Of a stretch of 64,000 bases of DNA, positions 51,225 to 60,092 are shown in pieces. The DNA comes from DYFC01 sp041658585. Its GTDB lineage: Bacteria > Nitrospirota > Thermodesulfovibrionia > Thermodesulfovibrionales > SM23-35. The stretch is from the NCBI GenBank assembly GCA_041658585.1, contig JBAZZX010000008.1, positions 1-64,000 on the forward strand, given 5' to 3'. Position numbers and translations under genes: made by a program. The stretch's first letter is position 1. Every line of letters begins with the position of its first letter. The notes under the pieces are model-generated. The model was not told where the DNA came from, did not search any database, and worked only from the letters and a program-made list of their open reading frames with translations.

Positions 51225-52673
51225 ATGCGGACAGAGGTACCGGATACAATGAGAGAAGATGATATTTTTACAGAGATTATAGACTCAGGCAAGATGCGTG
51301 GAATGCTCACCCATAGTGGAATAAATGATGCATTCCCGCCAGGCTCTCTCTGCAACGATGAATTAGAAGACCTTCTGGATCTTCTCCATGATAGAGGAGT
51401 CAAAGTTGTAGACAGTCAGGAAACCACTAACTTTGAAGAGGAAGAACTGGTAGAGCAGGAGAAACAAGATGAAGAGGAACATGAACATGAGAAGACAGAA
51501 GACCTTATTCAGGCATATTTCCACTCTATGGGTGATATTACGATACTTACAAAAGATGAGGAAATAGAGCTTGCAAAAAAACTGGAAGAAGGAAAAGAGG
51601 TTCTAAAAGCAACGGTAATGGCAATGCCCTTATACGTGAAAATCGAAGCAGGCTTAGATCACAGAGAGCAAGAGGATTCAGATAATACAGAAGAAGAAAA
51701 ACAAGATCTATCCTTAAGCAAGACCTTGGAAATACTCGATGATCTTATGATGAGCAGGGGAGATAATAAGAGAAAGATTTCGGGATATGAGACGTTACAG
51801 GATTTGAACGGTTTAACAGATGGGAAAGAGAAGATAGATTTCACTACAAAAGACTGTCAGGCTGAAAATATGCATGTTGAATCAGAGACAGGAATGACAA
51901 TTGATATATTAAAAAAGAACTATGAAAGAATCTCAAAAGCAATGGAGCTTGTCACGAAAACGAAGAATGAATTAATAATCCATAACCTGAGACTCGTTGT
52001 GTATGTCGCTAAAAACTATATAGGAAGAGGCCTCTCTCTACTTGACCTCATTCAGGAAGGCAATATCGGTCTTATAAAAGCTATAGATAAGTTTGATTAC
52101 AAAAGAGGGTTTAAATTCAGTACCTATGCGACATGGTGGATAAAGCAGAAAATTTTAAGGGCTCTTATGGATCAGGTAAAAACGATTAGACTCCCTGTCC
52201 ATATAACAGACCTATATGGCAAGATTATCAAAGTTTCCAGCGAACTGGTATCGAATCTCGGCAGGGAACCAAGAACAGAAGAAATTGCTAAAAGATTAGG
52301 AGTCCCTGTAAAGAAAGTCGATGATATTTTAGGGGCGATTCAGGATCCGATAACCCTTCAAACCCCGATAGGAGATGAGGAGTCGACCCTTGAGGATGTT
52401 ATTGGTAATAACAGTCCTTCTCCATATGCAGATGCTGAAAGAAACAAGATTACTGAGCAGATACTCAAGGTGCTGCACACGCTGACACCAAAGGAGGAGG
52501 AGGTAGTACGCATGAGGTTTGGGATCGGAATCGATAGAGACCACACGCTTGAAGAAGTTGGAAGACATCTCTCTGTTTCGCGTGAAAGGGTACGACAAAT
52601 AGAGGCTAATGCAATGAGAAAACTCAAACATCCAAAAAGACTCAAGACATTAGAGATTTTAGATAAGGCCTGA
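51225..52673 (+). CDS. RpoD-type sigma-70 factor, probably an extra copy
   Basis: This 482-residue protein has a region 1.1-like N-terminus (residues 9-60), region 1.2 (AYFHSMGDITILTKDEEIELAKKLEEG), region 2 (NLRLVVYVAKNYIGRGLSLLDLIQEGNIGL, FSTYATWWIKQKI), region 3, and region 4 with VSRERVRQIEANAMRKLKHP. Domains are complete, so it could recognise -10/-35 promoters. Its setting at the end of a kinase/receiver/zinc-ribbon cluster, not with dnaG/rpsU, suggests a second RpoD-like factor. Whether it is the housekeeping factor cannot be settled here. Confidence 0.9.
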   Translation: MRTEVPDTMREDDIFTEIIDSGKMRGMLTHSGINDAFPPGSLCNDELEDLLDLLHDRGVKVVDSQETTNFEEEELVEQEKQDEEEHEHEKTEDLIQAYFHSMGDITILTKDEEIELAKKLEEGKEVLKATVMAMPLYVKIEAGLDHREQEDSDNTEEEKQDLSLSKTLEILDDLMMSRGDNKRKISGYETLQDLNGLTDGKEKIDFTTKDCQAENMHVESETGMTIDILKKNYERISKAMELVTKTKNELIIHNLRLVVYVAKNYIGRGLSLLDLIQEGNIGLIKAIDKFDYKRGFKFSTYATWWIKQKILRALMDQVKTIRLPVHITDLYGKIIKVSSELVSNLGREPRTEEIAKRLGVPVKKVDDILGAIQDPITLQTPIGDEESTLEDVIGNNSPSPYADAERNKITEQILKVLHTLTPKEEEVVRMRFGIGIDRDHTLEEVGRHLSVSRERVRQIEANAMRKLKHPKRLKTLEILDKA

Positions 52674-53031
52674 TTTTGATAGGGAGATGGAAGAAATATT
52701 CTTAGAAATGGAAAGAGATTATTGATGGAGAAAAATTATTTTGGGTTTCCCAAAAGACCAAAACGTTTCTAACACCTCCAACTAACACTTTCAATTGCTT
52801 GATACCATCGAGTATTACCGGTACAAGTATTGGACAATCTGATCTGACATCAAATACCGCATGGGATCAGAGGGACCGGAGCTGCTATTGCGGAATGTGC
52901 AGGTGGCGCCCGTCATAAAGTAATCAATCAGCCACGAAGGAGCTCTTTTTTTTCATTGGTTCTGTTAATAAAGTATGCAGAGAGTATTCACAGAGTTTAA
53001 AAATCTTCCGGTTTAGATATACAATAGCTGT
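52674..53031. other. Intergenic region after the sigma-factor gene
   Basis: No gene is recognised. The sequence has frequent stops in all frames, and no clear terminator hairpin or promoter can be assigned. Confidence 0.5.
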
Positions 53032-53412
53032 ATGAAAGCCAAGAAGAATTTAATAATTGTCGGTGACCGGGTACTTGTAGAACCTGATGAGGGGGCTGAA
53101 AAGACAAGCTCCGGGCTCTATCTTCCTGCGACAGTCAGAGAAAAGGAAAAGGTGGTCGGCGGTTATGTCGTTAAAACAGGCCCCGGTTATGCCGTCCATG
53201 ACCCGCATACTTCGGACGAACCCTGGGCTTCCGGGAAGACGAAAGAAATAAAATATATCCCTCTCCAGGCTTCAGAAGGTGATTATGCGATCTTTCTCAA
53301 AGAGTCTGCCGTGGAGATTGAATTCGAGGGGAAGAAGTATCTGATTCTCCCCCATTCTGCTATTCTGGCACTTGTTAGGGTTGAGATAGAAGATGTCGAA
53401 GCAGAAGGTTGA
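53032..53412 (+). CDS. GroES-like (Cpn10 family) protein
   Basis: This 126-residue protein has the Cpn10 fold signature: IIVGDRVLVEPDEGAEKTSSGLYLP at the start, KTGPGYAV, and DYAIFLKESAVEIEFEGKKYLILPHSAILA at the end. It is longer than classic GroES (about 95 residues), with an insert after the roof loop (HDPHTSDEPWASGKTKE). No groEL is adjacent. It is likely a GroES paralogue of unknown client range. It overlaps the helicase gene by 20 bases. Confidence 0.85.
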   Translation: MKAKKNLIIVGDRVLVEPDEGAEKTSSGLYLPATVREKEKVVGGYVVKTGPGYAVHDPHTSDEPWASGKTKEIKYIPLQASEGDYAIFLKESAVEIEFEGKKYLILPHSAILALVRVEIEDVEAEG

Positions 53413-55315
53413 TTTGAAAGAACTCGAATCCGCTTTCAAAATTCTAGAGCAAAAACTGCCCGGTTATGAAATCAGGCCGCAGCAGATGAAGATGGCTGGG
53501 AAGGTTCATGAATGTCTGACAGAAAAAAAGAACCTCCTCATCGAGGCCGGTACAGGCGTCGGCAAGTCATTTGCATATCTGATTCCCGCAATACTGTCTC
53601 AGGAAAAGACTGTTGTATCAACCGCATCCATTGCATTGCAGGACCAGCTGGTGAACAAGGACCTGGCATTTCTCCGGGACGTTCTTCCTGTAAAATTTTC
53701 CTATGCGATCCTGAAGGGCAAGAACAATTATCTCTGCCTGAAACGGGAAAACGAGTATGCGGAACTCGATGAGAAGTATCTGAAATTCCGTGAATGGGTT
53801 TCGGATACGGAGACCGGCGATAAGGATGAGCTTCCGTTCATTCCTGAATTCTGGTCGAAGGTATGCGGGGATACGGATGATTGCAGTGTAACAGTATGCC
53901 CGTACTACAAGGTGTGTTTCTATTACAGGCATTACCGGAACCTTTATAAATATGACGTTATTGTCGTCAACCATCATCTCCTGATGTATGACCTTCTTTC
54001 GGAATTCAACCTTATGCCTTTTCATGACCAATTGATTATAGATGAGGCGCACCAGCTCGAACATGTTATTTCCCATGTTCTGGGGAGCAGCCTGAGCCAT
54101 TCCAAGATAACATGGCTTCTTTACAGGTTGAAGGGATTGAAGATAGCGGTAGATCACATCTTTGAACCGGTCGACGGTTTTTTCAAAAGACGGGATATGT
54201 CTTTTCAGTCCCTTAACCTGATATCCGATGATATCGTTGAGGGATTAAACATGCTGAAAGATCTCCTTGCTCTTGATAACGTGCTGCAACGATTGACCGC
54301 CTTTGAAGAGACCCTTGACGATACCATGCTCAGGGACAGAATACAAACTACCCTGATCTATATCCGGTCTCTTGAGGCTACAATCAATGATTTCATAAGC
54401 CGGCAGGACAAGGACAGAGTTTATTTTATGACGCACGAGAAGGGAATGATAGAGCTTAAAAGCAACCTTGTGGAATCCCGGAAGCCTTTTCAGGAATTAG
54501 TCGACGCCTATGACAGTCTGATCATGACTTCTGCTACACTGACAGCCGGAGGAGCTTTCGGTTTTATCAGGGAGAGACTGGGCATGAAAGACTTTCAGGA
54601 AATGGTTGTAGGTTCCCCCTTTGATTATAAAAGACAGGCGCTCCTCTATATCAATAGAGACTTGCCGGTCCCCGATAAGGAGAACAGCGAATCTTTTTTC
54701 AGGGAAAGCCTTAAGACTATTGAGGATCTGATCATTGCTTCCAGAGGCAGGGCGCTGGTTTTGTTCACTTCCCATAAAAATCTTAAGTACGTCTCAGCCC
54801 GTATCAGGACGGATTACCCCGTCAAGTCACAGGGCGACATGCCGCCGGGAAAACTGATCCAGTGGTTCAAAAAGACGCCGAATGCCGTGCTGCTCGCCAC
54901 AGCCACCTTCTGGCAGGGCATTGATATCAAGGGAGAACAGTTAAGTCTGGTTGTTATCGTAAAGATGCCGTTCGGCACGCCGGGAGACCCTGTGTATGAC
55001 GAGCGGTGCAGAAGGCTGCAGGAGAGATGGTTCACAGACCTTGCGCTCCCGTCCGCCATTCTCCTCTTAAGGCAAGGCTTTGGAAGGCTGATCAGAAGCT
55101 CGGAAGACTTCGGAGTGGTTGCTTTGCTGGATCCAAGACTTGTTCGCAGCTCCTATGGGAAAACAATCATCTCATCCTTGCCGGAAATGGATGTTGTCCA
55201 TACCATTGAGCCTGTGAAGAGTTTTTTTGATGCTGTCCGGGATTCTAATGGAAAAGAGCATAGAGATGCGTCTTTAAAGGACAAGAGCAAGAAATCAAGA
55301 AAGGTGCGCATATGA
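53393..55315 (+). CDS. dinG: DinG-type ATP-dependent DNA helicase
   Basis: This 640-residue superfamily 2 helicase has Walker A EAGTGVGKSFAYL near residue 50, the DEAH box IIDEAHQLEH near 217, a cysteine set for a 4Fe-4S cluster (C117, then CGDTDDCSVTVCPYYKVC), and motifs V-VI (ATFWQGIDIKGEQL, LRQGFGRLIRS). Related DinG/XPD enzymes unwind 5'-tailed DNA and RNA-DNA hybrids. An XPD-like assignment cannot be ruled out, but DinG/YoaA is the usual bacterial name. It overlaps rmuC by four bases. Confidence 0.92.
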   Translation: MSKQKVDLKELESAFKILEQKLPGYEIRPQQMKMAGKVHECLTEKKNLLIEAGTGVGKSFAYLIPAILSQEKTVVSTASIALQDQLVNKDLAFLRDVLPVKFSYAILKGKNNYLCLKRENEYAELDEKYLKFREWVSDTETGDKDELPFIPEFWSKVCGDTDDCSVTVCPYYKVCFYYRHYRNLYKYDVIVVNHHLLMYDLLSEFNLMPFHDQLIIDEAHQLEHVISHVLGSSLSHSKITWLLYRLKGLKIAVDHIFEPVDGFFKRRDMSFQSLNLISDDIVEGLNMLKDLLALDNVLQRLTAFEETLDDTMLRDRIQTTLIYIRSLEATINDFISRQDKDRVYFMTHEKGMIELKSNLVESRKPFQELVDAYDSLIMTSATLTAGGAFGFIRERLGMKDFQEMVVGSPFDYKRQALLYINRDLPVPDKENSESFFRESLKTIEDLIIASRGRALVLFTSHKNLKYVSARIRTDYPVKSQGDMPPGKLIQWFKKTPNAVLLATATFWQGIDIKGEQLSLVVIVKMPFGTPGDPVYDERCRRLQERWFTDLALPSAILLLRQGFGRLIRSSEDFGVVALLDPRLVRSSYGKTIISSLPEMDVVHTIEPVKSFFDAVRDSNGKEHRDASLKDKSKKSRKVRI

Positions 55316-56727
55316 TATCAACAAGTGTCATATTATTTATTCTTCTGGGGGTTTTTGCCGGCGGTATTATAGGCTGGATCATCGCTGCCTTGCGTCAAAA
55401 GCAGAATTATGCAAAGCAGATTGCCGACATTCAGATATATCATGCAAATAAGCTGACAGAAGCTGAGGGGAAAGCGCAATATGCAGGGGCGCAGGTTGAT
55501 GAACTGAGGCAGCAGAACCGGAAATATGAAGAAGAGATATTACAGATAAGAAATGAACTGAATGGAGAACGGCAGACAAAAATTGAGGCCCTCACAAAAC
55601 TCGAAGCCTCACAGAAAAGCTTTGAGGAGCAAAAGGCATTGATCGAGGCGATGAAGACTGAGATGACTGATACTTTTAATGCCCTTTCAGCGGCAGCTTT
55701 GAAAAGCAGCAGTGAAGATTTTCTCAGACTCGCCTCCCAGCATCTCGGCAAGGTGGTTGCAGATACGAAAGGAAGGCTCGGAGAGCATCAGGCTGCGCTG
55801 GATGGAATGATAAAGCCTTTGCATGAAACATTGAAGCGTTATGAGGAGCAGATAAGATCGATAGAAGAGAACAGGCATAAGGCTTACGGCAGCCTCGAAG
55901 AGCAGTTGAGATCTTTGGCCACAACCCATGAAAATCTTCAGAGGGAGACCGGCAATCTTGTATCAGCCCTGAGAAAACCCCAGGTCAGGGGCAGGTGGGG
56001 TGAGATGCAGCTTCGGAGAGTTGCTGAACTTTCCGGCATGTCAATACACTGTGATTTTACGGAACAGCAATCCGTGGACACGGATAAAGGCAGGATAAGA
56101 CCGGATATGATTGTGCATCTTCCCATGGAGCGGGAAATTGTTGTAGACTCTAAAGTGTCTCTTGAGGCTTATCTGGACGCTGCATCTGCGGTGACAGAAG
56201 AGGAGAGAAAGATAAAGATGGCAAAACATGGCCAGCAGGTAAGGGCGCATATGAACAAGCTGTCATCAAAGGAATACTGGAGCCAGTTCAGGCAGTCTCC
56301 TGAATTTGTCGTTCTTTTTATCCCGGGCGAATCCTTCCTGAGTTCAGCCCTTGAAATGGATAATACCCTTATTGAAGACGGCATACAGAAAAAGGTTATC
56401 ATTGCCACACCGACTACGTTTATCGCATTGTTAAGCGCTATTGCCTATGGCTGGAGACAGGAGCAGATGACGAGGAATGCTCAGGAGATCAGCGAGATCG
56501 GTAAGCAGTTCTATGAAAGAATGCTTACCCTTGTGCAGCACTTTGAAAGTATAGGCGCCAACCTCGAAAGGGCTGTAGGAGCGTATAATAAGACGGTCGG
56601 CTCGCTTGAGACAAGGATACTGCCATCGGTGAGGAGGTTCAGAGAACTGGGGGTCACCGGCGCCTCCGAGATACCGGTTATCGAGCCGATAGACCAAAAA
56701 CCGAGAACTTCAGGTATACTTGAATGA
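55312..56727 (+). CDS. rmuC: DNA recombination protein RmuC
   Basis: This 471-residue protein has an N-terminal membrane segment (residues 5-25), a long coiled coil to about residue 215, and the conserved RmuC core (RKPQVRGRWGEMQLRRVAELSGM, RPDMIVHLPMEREIVVDSKVSLEAY, IPGESFLSSALE, IIATPTTFIALLSAIAYGWRQE). RmuC limits inversions between short repeats and is predicted to have a PD-(D/E)XK-like nuclease core. ATGA overlap with dinG suggests joint expression. Confidence 0.95.
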   Translation: MISTSVILFILLGVFAGGIIGWIIAALRQKQNYAKQIADIQIYHANKLTEAEGKAQYAGAQVDELRQQNRKYEEEILQIRNELNGERQTKIEALTKLEASQKSFEEQKALIEAMKTEMTDTFNALSAAALKSSSEDFLRLASQHLGKVVADTKGRLGEHQAALDGMIKPLHETLKRYEEQIRSIEENRHKAYGSLEEQLRSLATTHENLQRETGNLVSALRKPQVRGRWGEMQLRRVAELSGMSIHCDFTEQQSVDTDKGRIRPDMIVHLPMEREIVVDSKVSLEAYLDAASAVTEEERKIKMAKHGQQVRAHMNKLSSKEYWSQFRQSPEFVVLFIPGESFLSSALEMDNTLIEDGIQKKVIIATPTTFIALLSAIAYGWRQEQMTRNAQEISEIGKQFYERMLTLVQHFESIGANLERAVGAYNKTVGSLETRILPSVRRFRELGVTGASEIPVIEPIDQKPRTSGILE

Positions 56728-56775
56728 AATATAAGACATAATATAGAGATTTTAAACTTAAAGGAGGGTCAAAAA

Positions 56776-57054
56776 ATGTCAGAGAGATTAGGTCATGAGG
56801 AGTTTATCAGAAAGGCGATCGTGAGCCTGAGGAAGGACAATTTCAAGGGGATTCATACCGTTTTTTCCGGCTTTAATAACGCTTTCAAGAAATATTTTGA
56901 GGGAGAAAACCCTGTTGAGGTGACAAACAAACTTGCCGAAGAGGGAAAGATCGTTATCAGACCCGTTAAAGGCGGGGTCATGCTTTATATGCCCGAAGAC
57001 GCCCCTGCTTCAAGAGATTCCGCTGACGAAGCATTGAAAAAAATGGGACTTTAA
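56776..57054 (+). CDS. Uncharacterised 92-residue protein
   Basis: AAAGGAGGGTC is a strong ribosome-binding site 5-8 nt before ATG. The protein looks like a small alpha/beta fold (EEFIRKAIVSLRKDNFKGIHTVFSGFNNAF, VTNKLAEEGKIVIRPVKGGVMLYMPED), possibly a winged helix with a beta-wing. A DNA-binding role is a guess. It follows rmuC by 48 nt and is closed by a palindrome. Confidence 0.8.
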   Translation: MSERLGHEEFIRKAIVSLRKDNFKGIHTVFSGFNNAFKKYFEGENPVEVTNKLAEEGKIVIRPVKGGVMLYMPEDAPASRDSADEALKKMGL

Positions 57055-57090
57055 AAGCAAAAGGCATTTGAAACTGCAAAAGATCCGCGA

Positions 57091-57128
57091 AATATCCGGG
57101 GCGAAAATATATTTTCGCCCCGGATATT
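57091..57128. terminator. 38-bp perfect palindrome, probable bidirectional transcription stop
   Basis: The 38 bases form a perfect palindrome with arms of 19, GC-rich in the middle (TCCGGGGCGAAAA on the left arm), starting 37 nt after the 92-residue gene. The hairpin would be very stable, but no T tract follows (ATAATGC), so it may be an mRNA 3' protector or a protein-bound site rather than a simple terminator. Confidence 0.6.
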
Positions 57129-57197
57129 ATAATGCGGCCTGAATTTGCGCCTTTAGTTATACCTTATTCATGAACATGAAAACGTGAAGGCTATTTA

Positions 57198-57384
57198 ACC
57201 TGGATTATTTATAAAATTGGCAATGGCAACCGAGGATAGAGTATTTGCGCGGTTTTTTTTGCCGATAGTCAAATACAGTATTTGAAAATAGAGAGGCAAA
57301 AGCCTCGCAGGGAGGAACGACCGAGAATGAGCGCAAATACCCTATCCTCGGTTCAATCAGAAATATTTGTGAATAATCCTGGGT
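57198..57384. mobile_element. 187-bp nested inverted-repeat element (MITE-like)
   Basis: The outer ends ACCTGGATTATTTAT (57198) and the right end AATAATCCTGGGT (to 57384) are inverted copies. Inside, ACCGAGGATAG-GTATTTGCGC (57229-57250) mirrors GCGCAAATACCCTATCCTCGG (57331-57351, split here by one mismatch). The middle has no gene. Total symmetry per arm is about 55 bp with gaps. It sits between the palindrome and plsC and may contribute the plsC promoter. Confidence 0.65.
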
Positions 57385-57405
57385 AAGTTATTTAACCGCC
57401 TGCAT

Positions 57406-58161
57406 ATGAGCCTCTTTAAGTTCTATTTAAAAACAAGCCTCTTGTTTATTGTTACCGTCATGCTTGCGCCCTTCTATTTTTTTGTGCTGTTAATCTTCTT
57501 CACATGGCGACATAGTATCGGACCTAAACTTGTCCAATGGTATTCAAAACTCTGCCTCTTGATATTCAGAGTCGATATTGAAGAAATTAAAAACTTCGAT
57601 ATCTTCACAAGCAGTGGGAAAGGCGCAATAATAATTTCAAACCACGCCAGTTTCCTGGATATTTTTGTGCTTTCTTCTCTCTTTGGATCGGTCTTTGTAA
57701 GTAAAGCCGAGATCAAGTATTATCCAATAATCGGGCAAATCGCGTGGTTGGCAGGAGTTATTTTTCTTGCCCGGGATTCCTCAAAGGAAAGGCTGAGATT
57801 ACTCAGGACAATTGCGAACAAATGTTCAACTCGCATTCTTGTTGTTTTTCCACAGGGTACGACCAGCCGCATTACCGAACGATTAGCTTTCAACAGAGGC
57901 ATTTTCAAGGTAATAGAACTGAACCCGGAGGTATCATTATTGCCGGTAACGCTTCATTATAAAGAAGATGCGGAAATTGCATGGAACAAACCGCAATCTT
58001 TGAAAGAGAATTCAATCAGGATCTGCGCTCAGAAAAGAATCCATGTCAAAGTGCTCATCCACAATCCTGTAACAATTGAAGATTACCGGGAAAAGACCTC
58101 CGCACAAATATGCAAAATCGTAGAACAGACCGTTTTAGGGCCTTTACAGGAAGAACATTAG
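57406..58161 (+). CDS. PlsC-type 1-acyl-glycerol-3-phosphate acyltransferase
   Basis: This 251-residue membrane-associated acyltransferase has an N-terminal hydrophobic segment (residues 8-30), the HX4D motif in ISNHASFLDIF near residue 79, block II (GVIFLARDSSKERL), and block III (VVFPQGTTSR, a variant of FPEGTRS). Substrate is probably lysophosphatidate, but other lysolipids are possible since the Glu of block III is Gln. It stands alone. Confidence 0.85.
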   Translation: MSLFKFYLKTSLLFIVTVMLAPFYFFVLLIFFTWRHSIGPKLVQWYSKLCLLIFRVDIEEIKNFDIFTSSGKGAIIISNHASFLDIFVLSSLFGSVFVSKAEIKYYPIIGQIAWLAGVIFLARDSSKERLRLLRTIANKCSTRILVVFPQGTTSRITERLAFNRGIFKVIELNPEVSLLPVTLHYKEDAEIAWNKPQSLKENSIRICAQKRIHVKVLIHNPVTIEDYREKTSAQICKIVEQTVLGPLQEEH

Positions 58162-58467
58162 AAGTGCAAGTACCGCAGTTTTATGAGCAACCCGGCATTT
58201 CATGGTGGAGGAGGCGGGAATTGAATTAATGTCAGGCTTTTTATGTATTTTTCCCCTCACAGAAAGAAATGTTTTTTCCAGAACCAAGAACAGCGTTTGT
58301 TTTCTCATAAAACTACCACCCAAATGATATCTCTGCGGACACGCATAACACAAATTTAGGATCATGTGATGATCAATGTTGAGAATTATCAGAAGAATTA
58401 ATTATAGATATGAGACGCTTGGGTGAAGCTTCTGTGAAGCAAATTGGGACTCGGGAATATCTACAAC
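58162..58467. other. Intergenic region with a tRNA 3'-end remnant
   Basis: Besides the tRNA-like fragment at 58203-58225, AGTTTTATGAG at 58177-58187 is mirrored at 58304-58314, which may be chance. No gene is recognised. Confidence 0.45.
58203..58225 (-). repeat. tRNA 3'-end remnant, possible attachment site
   Basis: On the minus strand these 23 bases read as the 3' end of a tRNA: T loop TTCAATT, T-stem strand CCCGC, acceptor strand CTCCTCC, discriminator A, and CCA. Upstream sequence does not supply the pairing strands, so only the 3' end is present. Such fragments are left when an element integrates into a tRNA gene. The adjacent AGOG patch has an unusual gene pair, which supports this reading. 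No second copy is seen in the window. Confidence 0.45.
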
Positions 58468-59256
58468 CTAACGAACCATTTCGGTAATGCGTGAAGCTAA
58501 AGAACCAGCCCCGAGAGTTGCAAGGTGGGTCTGCATTTCATCCTTGGATAAGGTACCGATTTGCCATAGGAGGCTGTCGAGATGCACCATTGTCACTTTA
58601 GGATTCACCTCCCGAATTCGTTCAAGCACCTGCTGCCATCTTTCCCGTTCAGCCTGTTCGTTAACATGCGGGAGGCCGAGACGAGTGGAAATGGTGAGGA
58701 TGCGTGAATCGACCGGCACCGGAATTGCGCTGAAGTCAAACATAGTTTCGTCAACCATAAGAAGTGCGAGCGCCAAGCACTTCATTGCAAAAGCTATCGT
58801 TTTCTTTTCTGGATTTTGACTCATTGTACGACCAAGGGCATGCCAAATTCTCCCGAAGTCCGCCGCAATTGAAGCTGAATCACTTCCCCAAATCTTGCTA
58901 CAAAACTCACTTGACAAGAATCGATGAAGCCGTTCGACCTTGGCTTTCGCCATTCGTTCTTGGTCGTAAAAGGGTTCTAAGAGGCCTATCAACTTAAGTG
59001 GCTCTTCTGGGTCGGAGTTAAGCGGAATCAGGGGTACCACTTTTGGCCAATAAGCAACCTCCGCCTTTCCCTTTAATTGATAATCGTTCAAACCAAGGAT
59101 TATGAACAGGGTAGCAAAATGTCCGAACACCCACGTGTTTGAAAACGGCTGCATCCATTTCCATCCAGCTGATCCTTCCGTCATGGTGGCCTTCCATGTC
59201 GCTGGCGGAAGCTGGGAAAGCAATTCGACAAATTCATCTAATCGATTAGACGGCAC
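58468..59256 (-). CDS. AGOG-like 8-oxoguanine DNA glycosylase/lyase
   Basis: This 262-residue protein starts at GTG after AAGGAGG. It resembles the archaeal AGOG family of HhH-GPD glycosylases: WKWMQPFSNTWVFGHFATLF near residue 32, a lysine in EKKTIAFAMKCLALAL near 155, and the catalytic-type Asp in IPVPVDSRILTIST near 180, then VHLDSLLWQIG. Archaeal AGOG removes oxidised guanine and cuts the strand. Bacterial copies are less common, hinting at transfer. It is 36 nt downstream of its partner. The substrate is inferred. Confidence 0.75.
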   Translation of the reverse strand: MPSNRLDEFVELLSQLPPATWKATMTEGSAGWKWMQPFSNTWVFGHFATLFIILGLNDYQLKGKAEVAYWPKVVPLIPLNSDPEEPLKLIGLLEPFYDQERMAKAKVERLHRFLSSEFCSKIWGSDSASIAADFGRIWHALGRTMSQNPEKKTIAFAMKCLALALLMVDETMFDFSAIPVPVDSRILTISTRLGLPHVNEQAERERWQQVLERIREVNPKVTMVHLDSLLWQIGTLSKDEMQTHLATLGAGSLASRITEMVR

Positions 59257-59292
59257 CAGGGGCCTCCTTAAAGTGCGGCACCGGATTGGATG

Positions 59293-59613
59293 CTAAAAAA
59301 CTAGCGCTTTTATCGGCCATTTATAAAAATAAACTTTCTTGAGAGCTTCTATATGTTCTTTTTGGTTTCGCCCTGAGCCTTTGTAACCCTCTCCAGGGAT
59401 GCCAGTTTTCTTGTTAACTACCAAAGCTTGCAACGGAGGCAACTTCCGTTTATTGCAGTATATTTGAATTACGCTAAGAAAGTACCGCGCCGAGCGTGGG
59501 TGCAACCCTATTTTGTTGCATAGTTCGCCATAGGTCAGCGGCTTATCTTTGTTAAGTGCCCTCCGAGCCAAGATGGGCCAAACCTTACTCGCTCGTTTTC
59601 TGTGGTTTATCAT
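59293..59613 (-). CDS. Small winged-helix-like protein paired with the AGOG-like gene
   Basis: This 106-residue basic protein has a helix-turn-helix-like N-terminus (KVWPILARRALNKDKPLTYG, ELCNKIGLHPRSARYFLSVI) and a conserved-looking IYCNKRKLPPLQALVVNKKT, ending in a short amphipathic tail. I have seen similar domains in front of nuclease-like genes, but cannot name the family. It is transcribed ahead of the AGOG-like gene and probably regulates it or binds the same DNA. Confidence 0.65.
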   Translation of the reverse strand: MINHRKRASKVWPILARRALNKDKPLTYGELCNKIGLHPRSARYFLSVIQIYCNKRKLPPLQALVVNKKTGIPGEGYKGSGRNQKEHIEALKKVYFYKWPIKALVF

Positions 59614-60092
59614 GTAAAGCCCTTATCCATTTCCAGTTGCTATGCACAGATTATAACAAAAGTTAGAGTTCTCAACAACAGGAAGGAGGCTTGCTTTCTT
59701 GGCCTCTCTGGAATATCGTGAGTCTTTCGCCCTGTAAGACGCATGTTATTTCTATCATGCGGGGGACTCGGGGTCAGACTTGTTTATTGACTTTTCCCAT
59801 GTATTTCCATCGTTAATCAGCATATTTGTCAATATACCGTAATTATTTAGTTGCAGGTCTTAGAAACGTTTTTGTTTTCTGGTGGACGTAAACCAATTTT
59901 TCCAATTCGCACCGGGTATATTGTTCATGAAATACGAAGTATATGCAGACATTCGCAACCTTGCGGTTTAGCTATTGATCTTATGTTTACCCATGCCACA
60001 CTTCTGAATGTATTAGTGAATCAACTATTTCCTTCAGAAACATATAGCTGTAAAGTTTGCATAGGTGTAAGAAGGGCGGAAGGCAGGCAAAT
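59614..60092. other. Intergenic region with a dispersed 26-bp repeat
   Basis: Positions 59770-59795 (GGGGTCAGACTTG, then TTTATTGACTTTT) match, in inverse orientation, 26111-26137 at the edge of the pstS-arsC duplicate. A possible 81-residue + frame at 59851-60096 lacks a ribosome-binding site and family features. No other gene is recognised. Confidence 0.5.

Noticed and set aside
58177..58314. 11-bp inverted repeat as a mobile element
   Set aside because: Repeats of this length at this spacing are expected a few times by chance in 64 kb.
58144..58365. 73-residue minus frame after plsC
   Set aside because: It crosses the tRNA remnant, has no ribosome-binding site and no family.
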